This document shows, piece by piece, positions 37,401-46,614 of a stretch of 64,000 nucleotides of DNA. The DNA comes from Pelecanus crispus (Eukaryota > Chordata > Aves > Pelecaniformes > Pelecanidae). A model generated the notes under the pieces. It searched no databases. It was not told where the DNA came from and saw only the letters and a list, made by a program, of their open reading frames with translations. The stretch is from contig NC_134652.1 in NCBI RefSeq assembly GCF_030463565.1, forward strand, positions 8,831,897 to 8,895,896, in the 5' to 3' direction. A program made the translations under genes and the position numbers. Each line of letters begins with the position of its first letter. Positions within the stretch are counted from its first letter, which is position 1.

Positions 37401-40400
37401 ACTGCTTCTGAAATGTCAGGTTTAATCCATCCTTTTCTGGAAAATAATAGTTGTTAGCAAAGCTACTGTACAAAATAACTAACTGCTCGCTGTTGTGGTG
37501 CTTCTAGCATGCTTTGGAGGGACCTGCAAGTGGTGGGTGATGTTGTGCATCAGATGTGCTGCTATATAACAGGCCAGATTAATGAAAGATGAAAATGGCA
37601 TGAGAAAAGCTGCTAGGACAAGGTAGGATTTACTCTCCTGGTTTTATTACATTAGTGTTGGAGAAATCATTATGAAAAACAATCATGGCAGCTAAATCTG
37701 GTTGTATGTTAGTTAGTGTGAGTTTGTTTTTTAGCAGCGACAAGGGAATGTCGTTACGTTAGAACATCGCTCCTGTCCTGCTCCAAACTAGCACTGGCCC
37801 GTGACACAGCTAGGCTGGAGCACCAGAAAGCTCTGTAGGGATCGCTGCAACTGTTAATGTGTATCAGTAAGTCAACTGATGTATTGCAGGGGCCCTTCTG
37901 GCTCTGTTAGCTCTATGGAGTTTTCCTTTGCTGTGTAAACATATGCAAGCAAAATAATCATCACGCTGACTGTTTTCCCACACTTAACCGGGGCACCACT
38001 CCTCTGTGTACTGGGAGAGGAGGCTAAGTTCTATAACGTCCAAATTACCCTTGACTAAACTACAGCCCACACTCAAATACAATCATAAGAAAAATGAACA
38101 GTGATATTTTGTTAAGCAGTGGTGTCTTTAGTATGAGCTGTGACTTAAGTCACTGACTTACCAGTTATTCTTCCGATCCCTGGCTGCCTCTTGCCAGCCT
38201 CACCTGCTACGTGTGCTCCAAGGCTGTGGCCAATTATGTGAACTTTGGCTGGGGGGTATTTGTATTTTTCCTGAGCGAATAGAAATATTAAAAATTACTA
38301 CATGTGTTTTCATCGGCAACAGGGAAGAGTAAAAAGGGGCTGAAAAACAATTTGACTACAGACTCAGGAACTTCTATAGGATATCAGCACCTGTTTGTTA
38401 ATTTAGGTACTTATGTCCAATACAGATTTTTTTCAAAACTCCTAGTTTGGGTGCTGCCCTCATTTGGAGGCTGTTAAAACTCTAGACCTCTCTGTCAACC
38501 GAGTCCTGAGAGGCTCTGTATCCATTTTACATCCTAGACCCGTTAAGATTCTGAGGATGCTTATCTGGCTTGTGAGATTCAGCCAGGCAGGAACTCTTAG
38601 TTACACCTGGCAGGTCAGGCACCACGTGCAGCTGGAGGAGGCCATGAGAGGAGAGATACCTTCAGCCTTTTTGGACAGTAATTCAGTGGCTGCAGTGCAG
38701 ATGTAGAGTGAGACATGGGTCAGAGCACTCCTAGACCCAGCATACTATCTATTTAAGTAATTTATAGTTCTTTTATGGGAAATGTATATTGAAAGCACTT
38801 AGACTAAAAGAAGGTTTCAACCAAGCATTGCTTCCCATTGAAGCTGGCTAAGAAAGGGGGCATGTGGCACCTTCTGTAGATGTAGGGACTGTGCACAAGC
38901 CTTGTTGCTCACAGGAGAGCAGTTGTCCACCAGCTGCTGCTGGCTGCCAGCTGGTTTTCTGGCATTCTTAAGAGCCATTTGGTAGGTTTTCGTCTCCATG
39001 AAAAGACAGTTTGCTGTGTCCATTATCTCTGCATATATTTAAAACTACACAACCCTTTACATCTGTTAACATCTATGGAATAACTATTTGGCTGTACTAT
39101 GGGAATGTCTTGTAGCACTTCATATCCCATACCCTGTTGGCTAACCCTGCTGTTATGACATGGTTCTCTAACTTTTAAAAAAAAAACAAAAAAAGTCTTT
39201 TTTCAGCACAACTCCTACTCAGTGATCATTTTAGAAGAAAATGTTTTCTGCTGGTTATGTTCACATTCATGAAAGCTCCTGAATCATATTCTTTCAAATC
39301 AGCATCATAACTACAGCTTTATAACCAGAAGATTCTTACCATAAGAACATTTACAAAATAAGCTATTTCAGCACCCACAACACGGACGTTGTTTGATGCC
39401 TGGGTGTACTGACATCTTGCGCCTCTTTTCCAGTTTATGCAGATGCAGTTCACATCTTCCACAGTAAGCATCCTCTGTTTTGTAAAATAAAAGTAAAAAC
39501 CAGACCACCATAGTAAATACAATCTGGAATTGATTCATGTTGCTTATTACAGCTCAACTCATAAATTTTGCATGAATTTGTATGAGAACATTTTAAGAAC
39601 CAAAACCTTAGCATATATATGAGGTCATGCCTGCTCACAGGCGTATGTGTGCTCACACAATGCTGAAATAGGGACATGACACTGAAATAGGGTGGTATGC
39701 TGTAGTAATGGCCACACCATCATTTCAAATACCCATAGCAGTATTATTTGCAGAAGGGAAAACAATATAAATAGTGATACTTTTAATTTTTAATTTCAAT
39801 CAAACTTCGTACGTAACACTAAAGAGCTCTACTCATGTACTGATTCACTTAAGTGATTTAAAAGTACTTCTTTAATTCAAATTCACTTAGAACTTATATT
39901 TTTGATGATAAAAATCAAGAGTGTTTTTCTGATACAGATTTGTAAGAGAGAGAGTGTCTGTGTTTTTATAAGAGGGTGCGTAAATTCCTGGTGTCACTGA
40001 ATATTCATTTCAGATTTATGGCTGTATTTGGTAATACCTATATACAGGCAGATACTTTACTGGCTACCACAGAATCTGAAGCTTTGCTTTTCTACTCTGA
40101 GCTGGATTGTTTGGCTAAATGTATTTGGCTTTAGCAGCTTTGGTATATTTATTCTTCTTTGCTTTATGTTCAGACATTATAAAGCATCCAAAACAACTTA
40201 CAACTGGCAAGGGGCAAAAAAGGCAATAGGATTGTCTGTGGCTCTGTTAAAGTGGTAAAAGTAAATGTGCCGACAGGATTATTAGTTAATGGGAAGGAAA
40301 GTAAATAACAGATACACATAGGAGGGTTGGTGTTTTCCAGCACATTTCCATGTGCTCCACTCTTTACTGAAAATACTCACTGAGACTTTTTTTTTTAGAT

Positions 40401-43400
40401 AAATTGGGCTGTTGTGATAAAATGCAGGCCACTGTAATAGCGAAAGAATTTAAAGATTTATCTCGTCATAGAGGCAATTGGAGACCAAGGCAGCAAAGGG
40501 AACCTTGTGGCTGGTGTCTAGTGCAGGCTGCCTGATCAAGGGCAGCCTGCTGATGAAGCCTTCTTACTCCAGCTCCAAGAGGCATCGTGCTCACAGGCTC
40601 TTGTCCTGCTGGGGGACTTCAAGCACCCCAATATCCGCTGCAAAAGGAGCATGGTGAGCTATAGGCAATCCAGGAGACTCCTGGAGTGCACTGAGGATAA
40701 CTTCTTAAGCTAGGACACAGACAGCCCTACCAGAGAGGATGCGATACCGGACCTGTTGGTCACCAACGCAAGTGACCTAATCGGTGACATCAAGATTGGA
40801 GGCAGCCTGGGCTGCAGTGATCATGCACTGGTGGAGTTCACAGTCCTGAGGGATATGGGTCAGGCAAAGAGGAAAGTCAGGACCCTGAATTTTAGGAAAG
40901 CAAACTTCCAGTTCTTCAAGGAGTTAGTCAATAGGACCCTCAGGGACAACAGAACAGAGCTGGCAGACCTTCAAGGATGCTTTCCACAGAGCGCAAGAGG
41001 TCTCGATACCCAGGTGTAAGAAATCAGGAAAGGCAGGCAAGAGACTGGCATGGGTGAGTCAAGACCTGCTGGTCAAACTAAAGGGCAAGAAGGAACTGCA
41101 CAGGCAGTGGAAGCAGGGACAGGTGTCCTGGGAAGAGTACAGGGATGCTGCCTGGTTTTGTAGGGATGGGGTCAGGAAGGCTGAGGCGCAGCTGGAGCTG
41201 AACGTGGCAAGGGACACAAAGAATAGTAAGGAGGGCTCTACAGGCATGTCAGCCAGAAAAGGAAGGCCAAAGAAAGCGTACCCTCCCGATGAGCAAGACT
41301 GGCAAACTGGTAACAGCAGATGAGGAAAGACTCAACAACTTCTTTGCCTCAGTCTTCACTGGCAAGCTCTCTTCCCACACCTCTTGAGTGCATGGGCTGC
41401 AACATGGGGACTGGGGGAGCAAAGTCCCTCCCAGTGCCAGAGAAGATCAGGTTCGTGACCACCTGAGGCACCTGAACATACAAAAGTCTATGGGAGCTGA
41501 TGAGATGCACCCCAGAGTCCTGAGGGAATCGGCTGATGCAGTTGCCAAGCCACTCTCCATGATATTTGAAAAGCCATGGCAGTCAGGTGAAGTCCCTGGT
41601 GACTGGAAAAAGGGAAACATTGCACCCGGTTTTAAAAAGGGTAGAAAGGAGGATGCTGGCAACTACCGACCTGGCAGCCTCACCTCCGTGCCTGGGAAGA
41701 TCATGGAAGAGATCCTCCTAGAAGCTATGCTAAGGCACATGGAGGCCAGGGAGGTGATTCGAGACAGCCAGCATGGCTTCACCAAGGGCAAGTCCTGCCT
41801 GACCAACCTGGTGGCCTTCTGTGATGGAGTGACTACATCAGTGGACAAGGGAAGAGCTACAGCTGTCATCTATTGGGACTTCTGTAAGGTCTTGACACGG
41901 TCCCCCATAACATCCTTCTCTCTAAATTGGAGAGTTATGGATTTGATGGGTGGGCTGTTCATGGAGGAGGTATTGGTTGGATGGTCACATCCAGAGGGTA
42001 GTGGTCAATGGCTCAATGTCCAGATGGAGATCGGTGACAAGTGGTGTCCCTCAGGGGTCTGTACTGGGACCAGTGCTGTTCAGTATCTTCATCAATGACA
42101 TGGACAATGGGATTGAGTGTACCCTCAGCAACTTTACAGGCAACACCAAGCTGAGTGGTGCAGCTGACACACCTGAGGGATGGGATGCCATCCAGAGGGT
42201 CCTGGACAAGCTGGAGAGGTGGGCCTGTGTGAACCTCATGAGGCTCAATGAGGCCAAGTGCAAGGTGCTGCACCTGAGATGGGGCAGCCCCTGGTATCAA
42301 TACAGGCTGGGGGATGAGGGGATTGAGAGCAGCCCTGCGGAGAAGGACTTGGGGGTACTGGGGCATGAAAAGCTGGACATGAGCTGGCAATGTGCGCTCA
42401 CAGCCCAGAAAGCCAACTGTATCCTGGGCTGCATCAAAAGCAGCGTGGCCAGCAGGTCAAGGGAGGGGATTCTGCCCCTCTACTCTGCTCTGGTGAGACC
42501 TCACCTGGAGCACTGCGTCCAGCTCTAGGGTCCTCAGCACAGGAAAGACATGGACCTCTTGGAGTGAGGGTCCTGCCCACAGGAGGGCCACAAAAATGAT
42601 CAGAGGCATGGAACACCTCTCCTATGAAGAAAGGCCGAGTTATTTAGCCTGGAGAAGAAAGCTCTGGGGAGACCTTGTTCCAGACTTTCAGTATGTAAAG
42701 GGGTGTTATAAGAAAGACAGGAACAAACTCTTTAGCAGGGCCTATAATAATAGAACAAGGGGTAATGGCTTTAAGCTAAAGGAGGGTAGGTTCAGACTAG
42801 ATATAAGGAAGAAATTTTCTATGATGAGGGCAGTGAAACACTGGCGCAGGCTGCCCAGAGAGGTGGTAGATGCCCCATCCCTGGAAACCTTCAAGGTCAG
42901 GCTGGAAGGGACTCTAGATCAACCTGATCTAGTTGAAGATTTCCCTGATCATTACAGGGAGGTTGGACTAGATGACTTTAATGGTCCTTTCCAACCCAAA
43001 CTATTATATGATTCTTATGCCTCCACATCCTTGTGAAAAGTGATCAAAAAGATTTAAGATGGAAAATGGGAAACTGAGAATTATACAAACATCAGTCTGC
43101 TTTTGATACTTTAACAAATTATTAACTAACAAATCCAACAATCATTCCTCAATGTTCATAAAGTGATAATCAATGTATATATTTTTTTCATCAAGAAACT
43201 GTCAAATTTAGTATTTTTTTACTAATATCAAAGAAGGTGGCAATGGGCATGCAATAAATATGAAATATCTTGATTTTAGTGGGCTTTCACATTGTTTCTC
43301 ATAGTGTTCTCATAAGTAAAATAGGAATATAGAATTTAAACAAAATTGTAGTTGTGTGAAAAGTTAGTTGAAAAACCTTATCCTAAAAATGTCATATGTC

Positions 43401-46154
43401 ATCAACTGGTATTTTGCTCTGTGCTGTATGGCTAGTAGCTTTCATTAGCTGCAGCTGCAATAGAAAGCATATTTATAAGATTTGAGAAGACCACATGCTG
43501 GAATTGTAACTTTGTATGAGGACAGGATTAAGAAATAACTTGGGGAATTAGCACAAAAATCAATAAAGCAAGAGTGCTTTACTTCATTCACTGTTCATAG
43601 CAAGTCCTAGATTGAAACCTTTGTTCAAAACAATCCTCTTGAGGTCCCTTCTCGATGTACATTTCTAAAGCTTTATTGCTTCTGTTAATGGTCAGCCCAT
43701 GTCCTCAGCCTCCAACACCCATGTGGCAGCCCATACCTTTGTGATGGACTTCACACATCTAGAAGCCTGTCTTATGGTTTTCCTCAGGGTGTGGAGCTAC
43801 ATATTTAAGTTGCTGACAATTTGAAAATGTGGCCTTTTTTCCCCTTCTTATCACTACAATTACCATGAGGGAAATCAGTTAGAAGTAGAGAAAACAGACA
43901 ATTTATAGGAATGTGTTTATAAATGCAAACTAAGGAACTTCACAGGGACAGGATTTCCCTGTGGTACCTACCTTGCACATGTCTGACAGCCAGTTTTCTT
44001 CTCCATTATCTATAAATCCGTGTACGATAAATCTGGTTATCCTACTTTTGTTAAAGTTTGAGTACTCAATTGTTGAGAAATCAACTGCAGAGATCTCCTG
44101 TTGTAGATATTAAATTAATAAATGTTTAAATCTGCTTTCTGTAAATAGTTTATCAAAATTACAAAGACCTGAACTATGCTCATCTGTACAGGTGTTTAAA
44201 AGTCATGCAATATTAAACTTGTCTGCAAGTATTCACGTGACTATGGTTTAAGGCCTGTATCTCCATTCAAAGCAAGCTTTGACACATATCTTGGAGCAGC
44301 CAAGACTTTACTTTAATGTCATTTCATCTTATCTGTGGAAAAAATTACCCAATGATTTTAGAAATGCACAGTTTCCCAGTACTTCAGTGGCCATACAGAA
44401 AACACGGGGGAGTGCTGCTCTGTGAGGGCTGGAGGAGGGTGAGAGTTCTAACCAAGAGACCCTGCCAAGGACCTGGAAGAGGCTGTCTCTTGAATAAAGT
44501 GGAGATTTGGCCATTTCTAACACTTTCCAGGAACACAGCTAGTCTGTGTTTATTTACTTTTTGCATGTGATTTACTAATGTTTAAGCTGCAATAGTTCTT
44601 ACTTGCAAGTCAGTAGGATTTTCTCTTGTGTACAGGAGGAAGTGAATGTCTATCTTTTTTGGATCCCAGGGTAGCTTATGGACTGGTCTTTCCACAGTCC
44701 CAGACCATGGCATATCATCTGAGAAACATCCAAGCCTTTCATAGCAAACCTCTTTGCCTGTAGCACACAGATCAGATCAAACATATGTAAATGAGCAAAG
44801 AAGTGGAGCAGGCTTGTCATAACTCACAGCACCTCTTCTCTGGAGGTCTCTTGGTCTTTTGAAAATCCTATGGTTTACAGAGAGCAAAGACCAGCACTTG
44901 CCCTTTCTCAGGTCTTCAAAGGCTACAGTTTACCCCAAGGAAAGAAGCCACCCTATTGCTCATCAATAAAGTATTCAGTGGAGTTCCTCTATGGCTATCC
45001 TGTACCATAACTTGGGTATCTTTCCCCAGCTGTGTTTTGCCGAAGGCAAAGACAGCTGACTAATTTCTCCTAATATCAAGCCAAGATAATTGCAAATAAT
45101 CAGCAATAACTTGAGACTGTGCTGAGCAGCTGACTACACTGTACATGAGAAGTCTTGTCCTATACAAGCCAGTAGTTTCTGCTGAATATAAAACTATACC
45201 CTCATTAGACTGCCTCCACCCCCCACCCCTGGCTTTTTCATTTCCATCACTCAAGAAGAGTACAACAAATAATTTCCTAGGTTTGGTAGAGCAGTAGCTT
45301 TGCTCAGAGATAGAAAACATGAGCATTTCTTGCATGGTCCTGGGGTGAGATTTCCAGAGTGGAGAAGAGGAAAGATAATACGCATGTACACTTGTCTCGC
45401 CATTCTTGTACAGGAAAGTGAACTATTGTCATGGTTTAGCCCCAGCCAGCAACTAAGCACCACGCAGCCGCTCACTCACTCCCTCTGTCCTGATGGGATG
45501 GGGGAGAGAATCGGAGGAGTAAGAGTGAGAAACACTCCTGGGCTGAGATAAGAACAGTTTAATAATTGAAATAAAGTAAAATAGTAATGCTAACAGTAAC
45601 AGTATAATAATGATAATAATAATAATGATACACGAAGCAAGTGATGCACAATGCAATTGCTCACCACCCGCCAACCGATACCCAGACAGTTCCCGAGCAG
45701 CGATTGCTGCTCCCCGGCCAACCCCCCCCAGTTTATATACTGAGCATGACATCATATGGTATGGAATAGCCCTTTGGGCAGTTTGGATCAACTATTCTGG
45801 CTGTGCCCCCTCCCAGTTTCTTGTGCGCCTGGCAGAGCATGGGAAGCTGAAAAAGTCCTTGACTAGCATAAGCAGTACTGAGCGACAACTAAAAACATCA
45901 GCATGTTATCAACATTCTTCTCCTACTAAATCCAAAACACAGCACTATGCCTGCTGCTAGGAAGAAAATGAACTCTATCCCAGCCGAAACCAGGACAACT
46001 ATGTAACCTTCATAAGTAAGTTTTAAGGCCCCGTAGTGTAGAATATCGTCTCACAAAATATAGCAGCATAGAAAGGCTATATAAATACTAACCCCATATG
46101 CTTACCTTCTGCTGTGCTGAGCAGAAATAGTGCAAGTATCCAAATTCCAAGCAT
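28360..46154 (-). CDS. PNLIP: Pancreatic triacylglycerol lipase (PNLIP type), complete
   Basis: Twelve coding exons join in phase to 1407 nt (468 aa and stop). The product hydrolyses dietary triglycerides in the gut lumen, normally with colipase. Residues 1-17 are a signal peptide ([17 protein letters not shown]), followed by [11 protein letters not shown]. The alpha/beta-hydrolase domain (about 18-355) has Ser171 in GHSLGAH, Asp194 in GLDPAQP and His281 in CNHLRSY. The lid lies between Cys255 and Cys279 and keeps [14 protein letters not shown]. The PLAT domain begins at WRYKV (356) and ends with the Cys452-Cys468 pair. Ala196 and Pro198 are the active-type residues, unlike inactive PNLIPRP1. 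It resembles PNLIP and PNLIPRP2 about equally, so the symbol is a family call; it is the only such copy between the PNLIPRP3-like gene and HSPA12A. It is tandem with the second lipase and convergent with HSPA12A. Confidence 0.93.
28424..29628 (-). other. PNLIP intron 12
   Basis: 1.2 kb with nothing recognised beyond splice signals and the T-rich acceptor tract. Confidence 0.6.
29629..29796 (-). CDS. PNLIP: PNLIP exon 12: PLAT domain
   Basis: 168 nt reading [20 protein letters not shown] through [20 protein letters not shown] to [13 protein letters not shown] at 445-447 is a possible N-glycosylation site. It ends GA before GTAAGT. Confidence 0.95.
29797..31198 (-). other. PNLIP intron 11
   Basis: 1.4 kb with nothing recognised apart from an A-rich tract near 30690-30720. 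Confidence 0.6.
31199..31310 (-). CDS. PNLIP: PNLIP exon 11: start of the PLAT domain
   Basis: 112 nt reading [20 protein letters not shown] then [17 protein letters not shown]. This is the beta-sandwich entry of the colipase-binding C-terminal domain. The junction residue is Leu, where human has Arg. Confidence 0.93.
31935..32300 (-). repeat. Worn CR1 fragment in PNLIP intron 10
   Basis: The plus strand shows reversed-CR1 phrases in order: GGAGGTCATCTGGTCCATCC, CTCAAAGCAGGGCCAGCCA, GACCTCCACTGGACTCTA, and TCTTTCTTGTACTGGAGGGC followed by CAAAACTGGGCAC. It is old and diverged, in the same orientation as the lipase gene, and ends about 100 bp from exon 10. Confidence 0.75.
32397..32526 (-). 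CDS. PNLIP: PNLIP exon 10: end of the lipase domain
   Basis: 130 nt reading [20 protein letters not shown] to NTGEAKDFP. It is cysteine-rich as in the family and ends in phase 1. Confidence 0.95.
32527..33666 (-). other. PNLIP intron 9 with a long open frame
   Basis: 1.1 kb. The minus strand is open for 197 codons from 33518 to 32925, but the translation resembles no protein I know and no splice logic links it to the flanking exons. Confidence 0.4.
33667..33785 (-). CDS. PNLIP: PNLIP exon 9: catalytic histidine
   Basis: 119 nt reading [20 protein letters not shown] and ending SYDVFET. Catalytic His281 is the CAT codon at 33759-33757. Confidence 0.97.
33786..35198 (-). other. PNLIP intron 8
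   Basis: AT-rich; a short GT/G run at 34419-34437. No other feature seen. Confidence 0.6.
35199..35318 (-). CDS. PNLIP: PNLIP exon 8: lid loop
   Basis: 120 nt reading [20 protein letters not shown] then [20 protein letters not shown]. It holds the first lid cysteine (Cys255) and the lid tryptophan (Trp270). Confidence 0.97.
35548..35667 (-). CDS. PNLIP: PNLIP exon 7: catalytic aspartate and calcium site
   Basis: 120 nt reading [20 protein letters not shown] then [15 protein letters not shown]. Catalytic Asp194 is the GAC at 35662-35660. Asp210 and Asp213 keep the calcium-loop side chains. Confidence 0.97.
   Translation of the reverse strand, partial: DWTLLNLIFKTPPLKSDWINPMQSLLILSTQIQLPQSPT
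35668..38161 (-). other. PNLIP intron 6
   Basis: 2.5 kb with no exon or recognisable transposon. Intron 7 (35319-35547) is only 229 bp and also empty. Confidence 0.55.
38162..38270 (-). CDS. PNLIP: PNLIP exon 6: catalytic serine
   Basis: 109 nt reading [20 protein letters not shown] and [17 protein letters not shown]. The nucleophile Ser171 is the AGC codon at 38225-38223. Confidence 0.97.
38271..39339 (-). other. PNLIP intron 5
   Basis: 1.1 kb with an A-rich run at about 39178-39195; nothing else recognised. Confidence 0.6.
39340..39474 (-). CDS. PNLIP: PNLIP exon 5
   Basis: 135 nt reading [20 protein letters not shown] to [12 protein letters not shown]. The usually conserved VDW is INW here (Asn124). 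Confidence 0.95.
40490..43020 (+). mobile_element. Decayed CR1 LINE copy in PNLIP intron 4
   Basis: About 2.5 kb, antisense to the lipase gene. It starts within the ORF2 endonuclease domain ([13 protein letters not shown] near 40605; [14 protein letters not shown] near 40800) and continues into RT ([38 protein letters not shown]) and the C-terminal region ([17 protein letters not shown]). It ends with a worn 3' tail near GGTCCTTTCCAACCC. Several frame breaks split the ORF, and the RT active-site FADD reads FTGN near 42133, so it cannot be active. Start and end are approximate. Confidence 0.93.
40756..42098 (+). pseudogene. CR1 ORF2 remnant, endonuclease and RT part (broken frames)
   Basis: Broken pieces in several frames: 40756-41019 (endonuclease C-terminal part), 41054-41323 (linker; [18 protein letters not shown]) and 41388-42098 (RT fingers and palm; [20 protein letters not shown]). 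The usual [10 protein letters not shown] catalytic segment is damaged to YWDFCKVLT. The frame changes again near 41950. Confidence 0.88.
41950..43036 (+). pseudogene. CR1 ORF2 remnant, RT thumb and C-terminal part
   Basis: Continues in two further frames: 41950-42528 ([40 protein letters not shown]) and 42596-43036 ([40 protein letters not shown]). The FADD box is lost. It is a dead copy. Confidence 0.88.
43021..43971 (-). other. PNLIP intron 4, part next to exon 4
   Basis: Unique AT-rich sequence between the CR1 and exon 4; nothing recognised. The other side of the intron (39475-40489) is also plain. Confidence 0.55.
43972..44097 (-). CDS. PNLIP: PNLIP exon 4: oxyanion-hole region
   Basis: 126 nt reading [20 protein letters not shown] then [20 protein letters not shown] and CK. 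The Phe of HGF is the oxyanion-hole residue of pancreatic lipases. Confidence 0.95.
44603..44757 (-). CDS. PNLIP: PNLIP exon 3: mature N-terminus
   Basis: 155 nt reading [19 protein letters not shown] to [14 protein letters not shown]. It contains the first conserved disulphide cysteines (CYERLGC). Confidence 0.95.
45422..45426. repeat. Target-site duplication ACTAT, left copy
   Basis: ACTAT directly precedes the LTR edge; the identical copy is at 45998-46002. Five bp is the duplication size for ERVL-type LTR elements in birds. Confidence 0.85.
45427..45997 (-). mobile_element. Solo LTR of an avian ERVL-type endogenous retrovirus
   Basis: 571 bp with TGT...ACA ends. On the minus strand it starts TGTCCTGGTTTCGGCTGGGA, a sequence repeated widely in neoavian genomes, and ends CCATGACA. 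Internal landmarks on the minus strand are a TATA motif (GTATATAAAC, about 45731-45740) and an ATTAAA at 45563-45558. A TAA/ATG-rich simple repeat lies at 45603-45630. Perfect 5-bp ACTAT duplications flank it. There are no retroviral genes, so recombination between two LTRs removed the interior. It sits in intron 2 of the PNLIP-type gene in the gene's own orientation. Confidence 0.9.
45998..46002. repeat. Target-site duplication ACTAT, right copy
   Basis: Identical to 45422-45426, immediately after the ACA end of the LTR. Confidence 0.85.
46106..46154 (-). CDS. PNLIP: PNLIP exon 2: start codon and signal peptide
   Basis: ATG at 46154-46152 comes directly after an acceptor CATTCTAG. It reads [16 protein letters not shown] and ends with one G before GTAAG (phase 1). 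Human PNLIP has the same arrangement. Confidence 0.93.
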
Positions 46155-46559
46155 CTAGAATGGTAGAAAAAGAAGCAGCTAAGATTTGCTAACCCATTTG
46201 ATTAGCAAGCGCACTTAGCTTTCTGGTGCTGAATCTTCTCAAGGTGAAAAGGGTGTTGTATCTGTCATCTTTGCAACATGTACGTATGACTGCTTTGTAT
46301 GTGAGGCATGCATGGGCCAGCTTCATGTTTGCTTGCTCCACTAGAGATTGTGGGGCTCCTAAATCTATGAAACCTTAGCTTAAATCCAGCATGATTTTTA
46401 TCCTGTTGTTCCTATGCTTCAATTTGGATGTATGGTAGCTACTTTAGAACAAATATAAGGACATCTACATGAGCTGCCATTCCCCTTTATACTGCTGTGT
46501 CTTGGGAAGCCACGTACCTGACGAAGTAAAAGAAAAACCCCAAAACTTGAACTACTTAC

Positions 46560-46582
46560 AATGCAGCCTTGAAGCTCCATGC
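46560..46582 (-). other. PNLIP: Probable untranslated exon 1 of the PNLIP-type gene
   Basis: A consensus donor (GCATT followed by GTAAGTAG) ends an exon at 46560, and a TATA box sits about 30 bp upstream of the inferred start near 46582. Mammalian PNLIP also has a small non-coding first exon. The 5' limit is inferred. Confidence 0.5.
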
Positions 46583-46606
46583 ACTAATATGCAAACTTTG
46601 CATGTA

Positions 46607-46614
46607 CTTTTATA
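46607..46614 (-). promoter_or_regulatory. TATA box of the PNLIP-type gene
   Basis: TATAAAAG on the minus strand, about 460 bp upstream of the start codon and suitably spaced from the exon 1 donor at 46560. A strong TATA promoter fits an abundant acinar-cell enzyme gene. No clear PTF1 composite site was identified upstream. Confidence 0.6.

Noticed and set aside
41388-43036. Long open frames that could be read as a host gene
   Set aside because: They translate to CR1 reverse-transcriptase pieces with broken frames.
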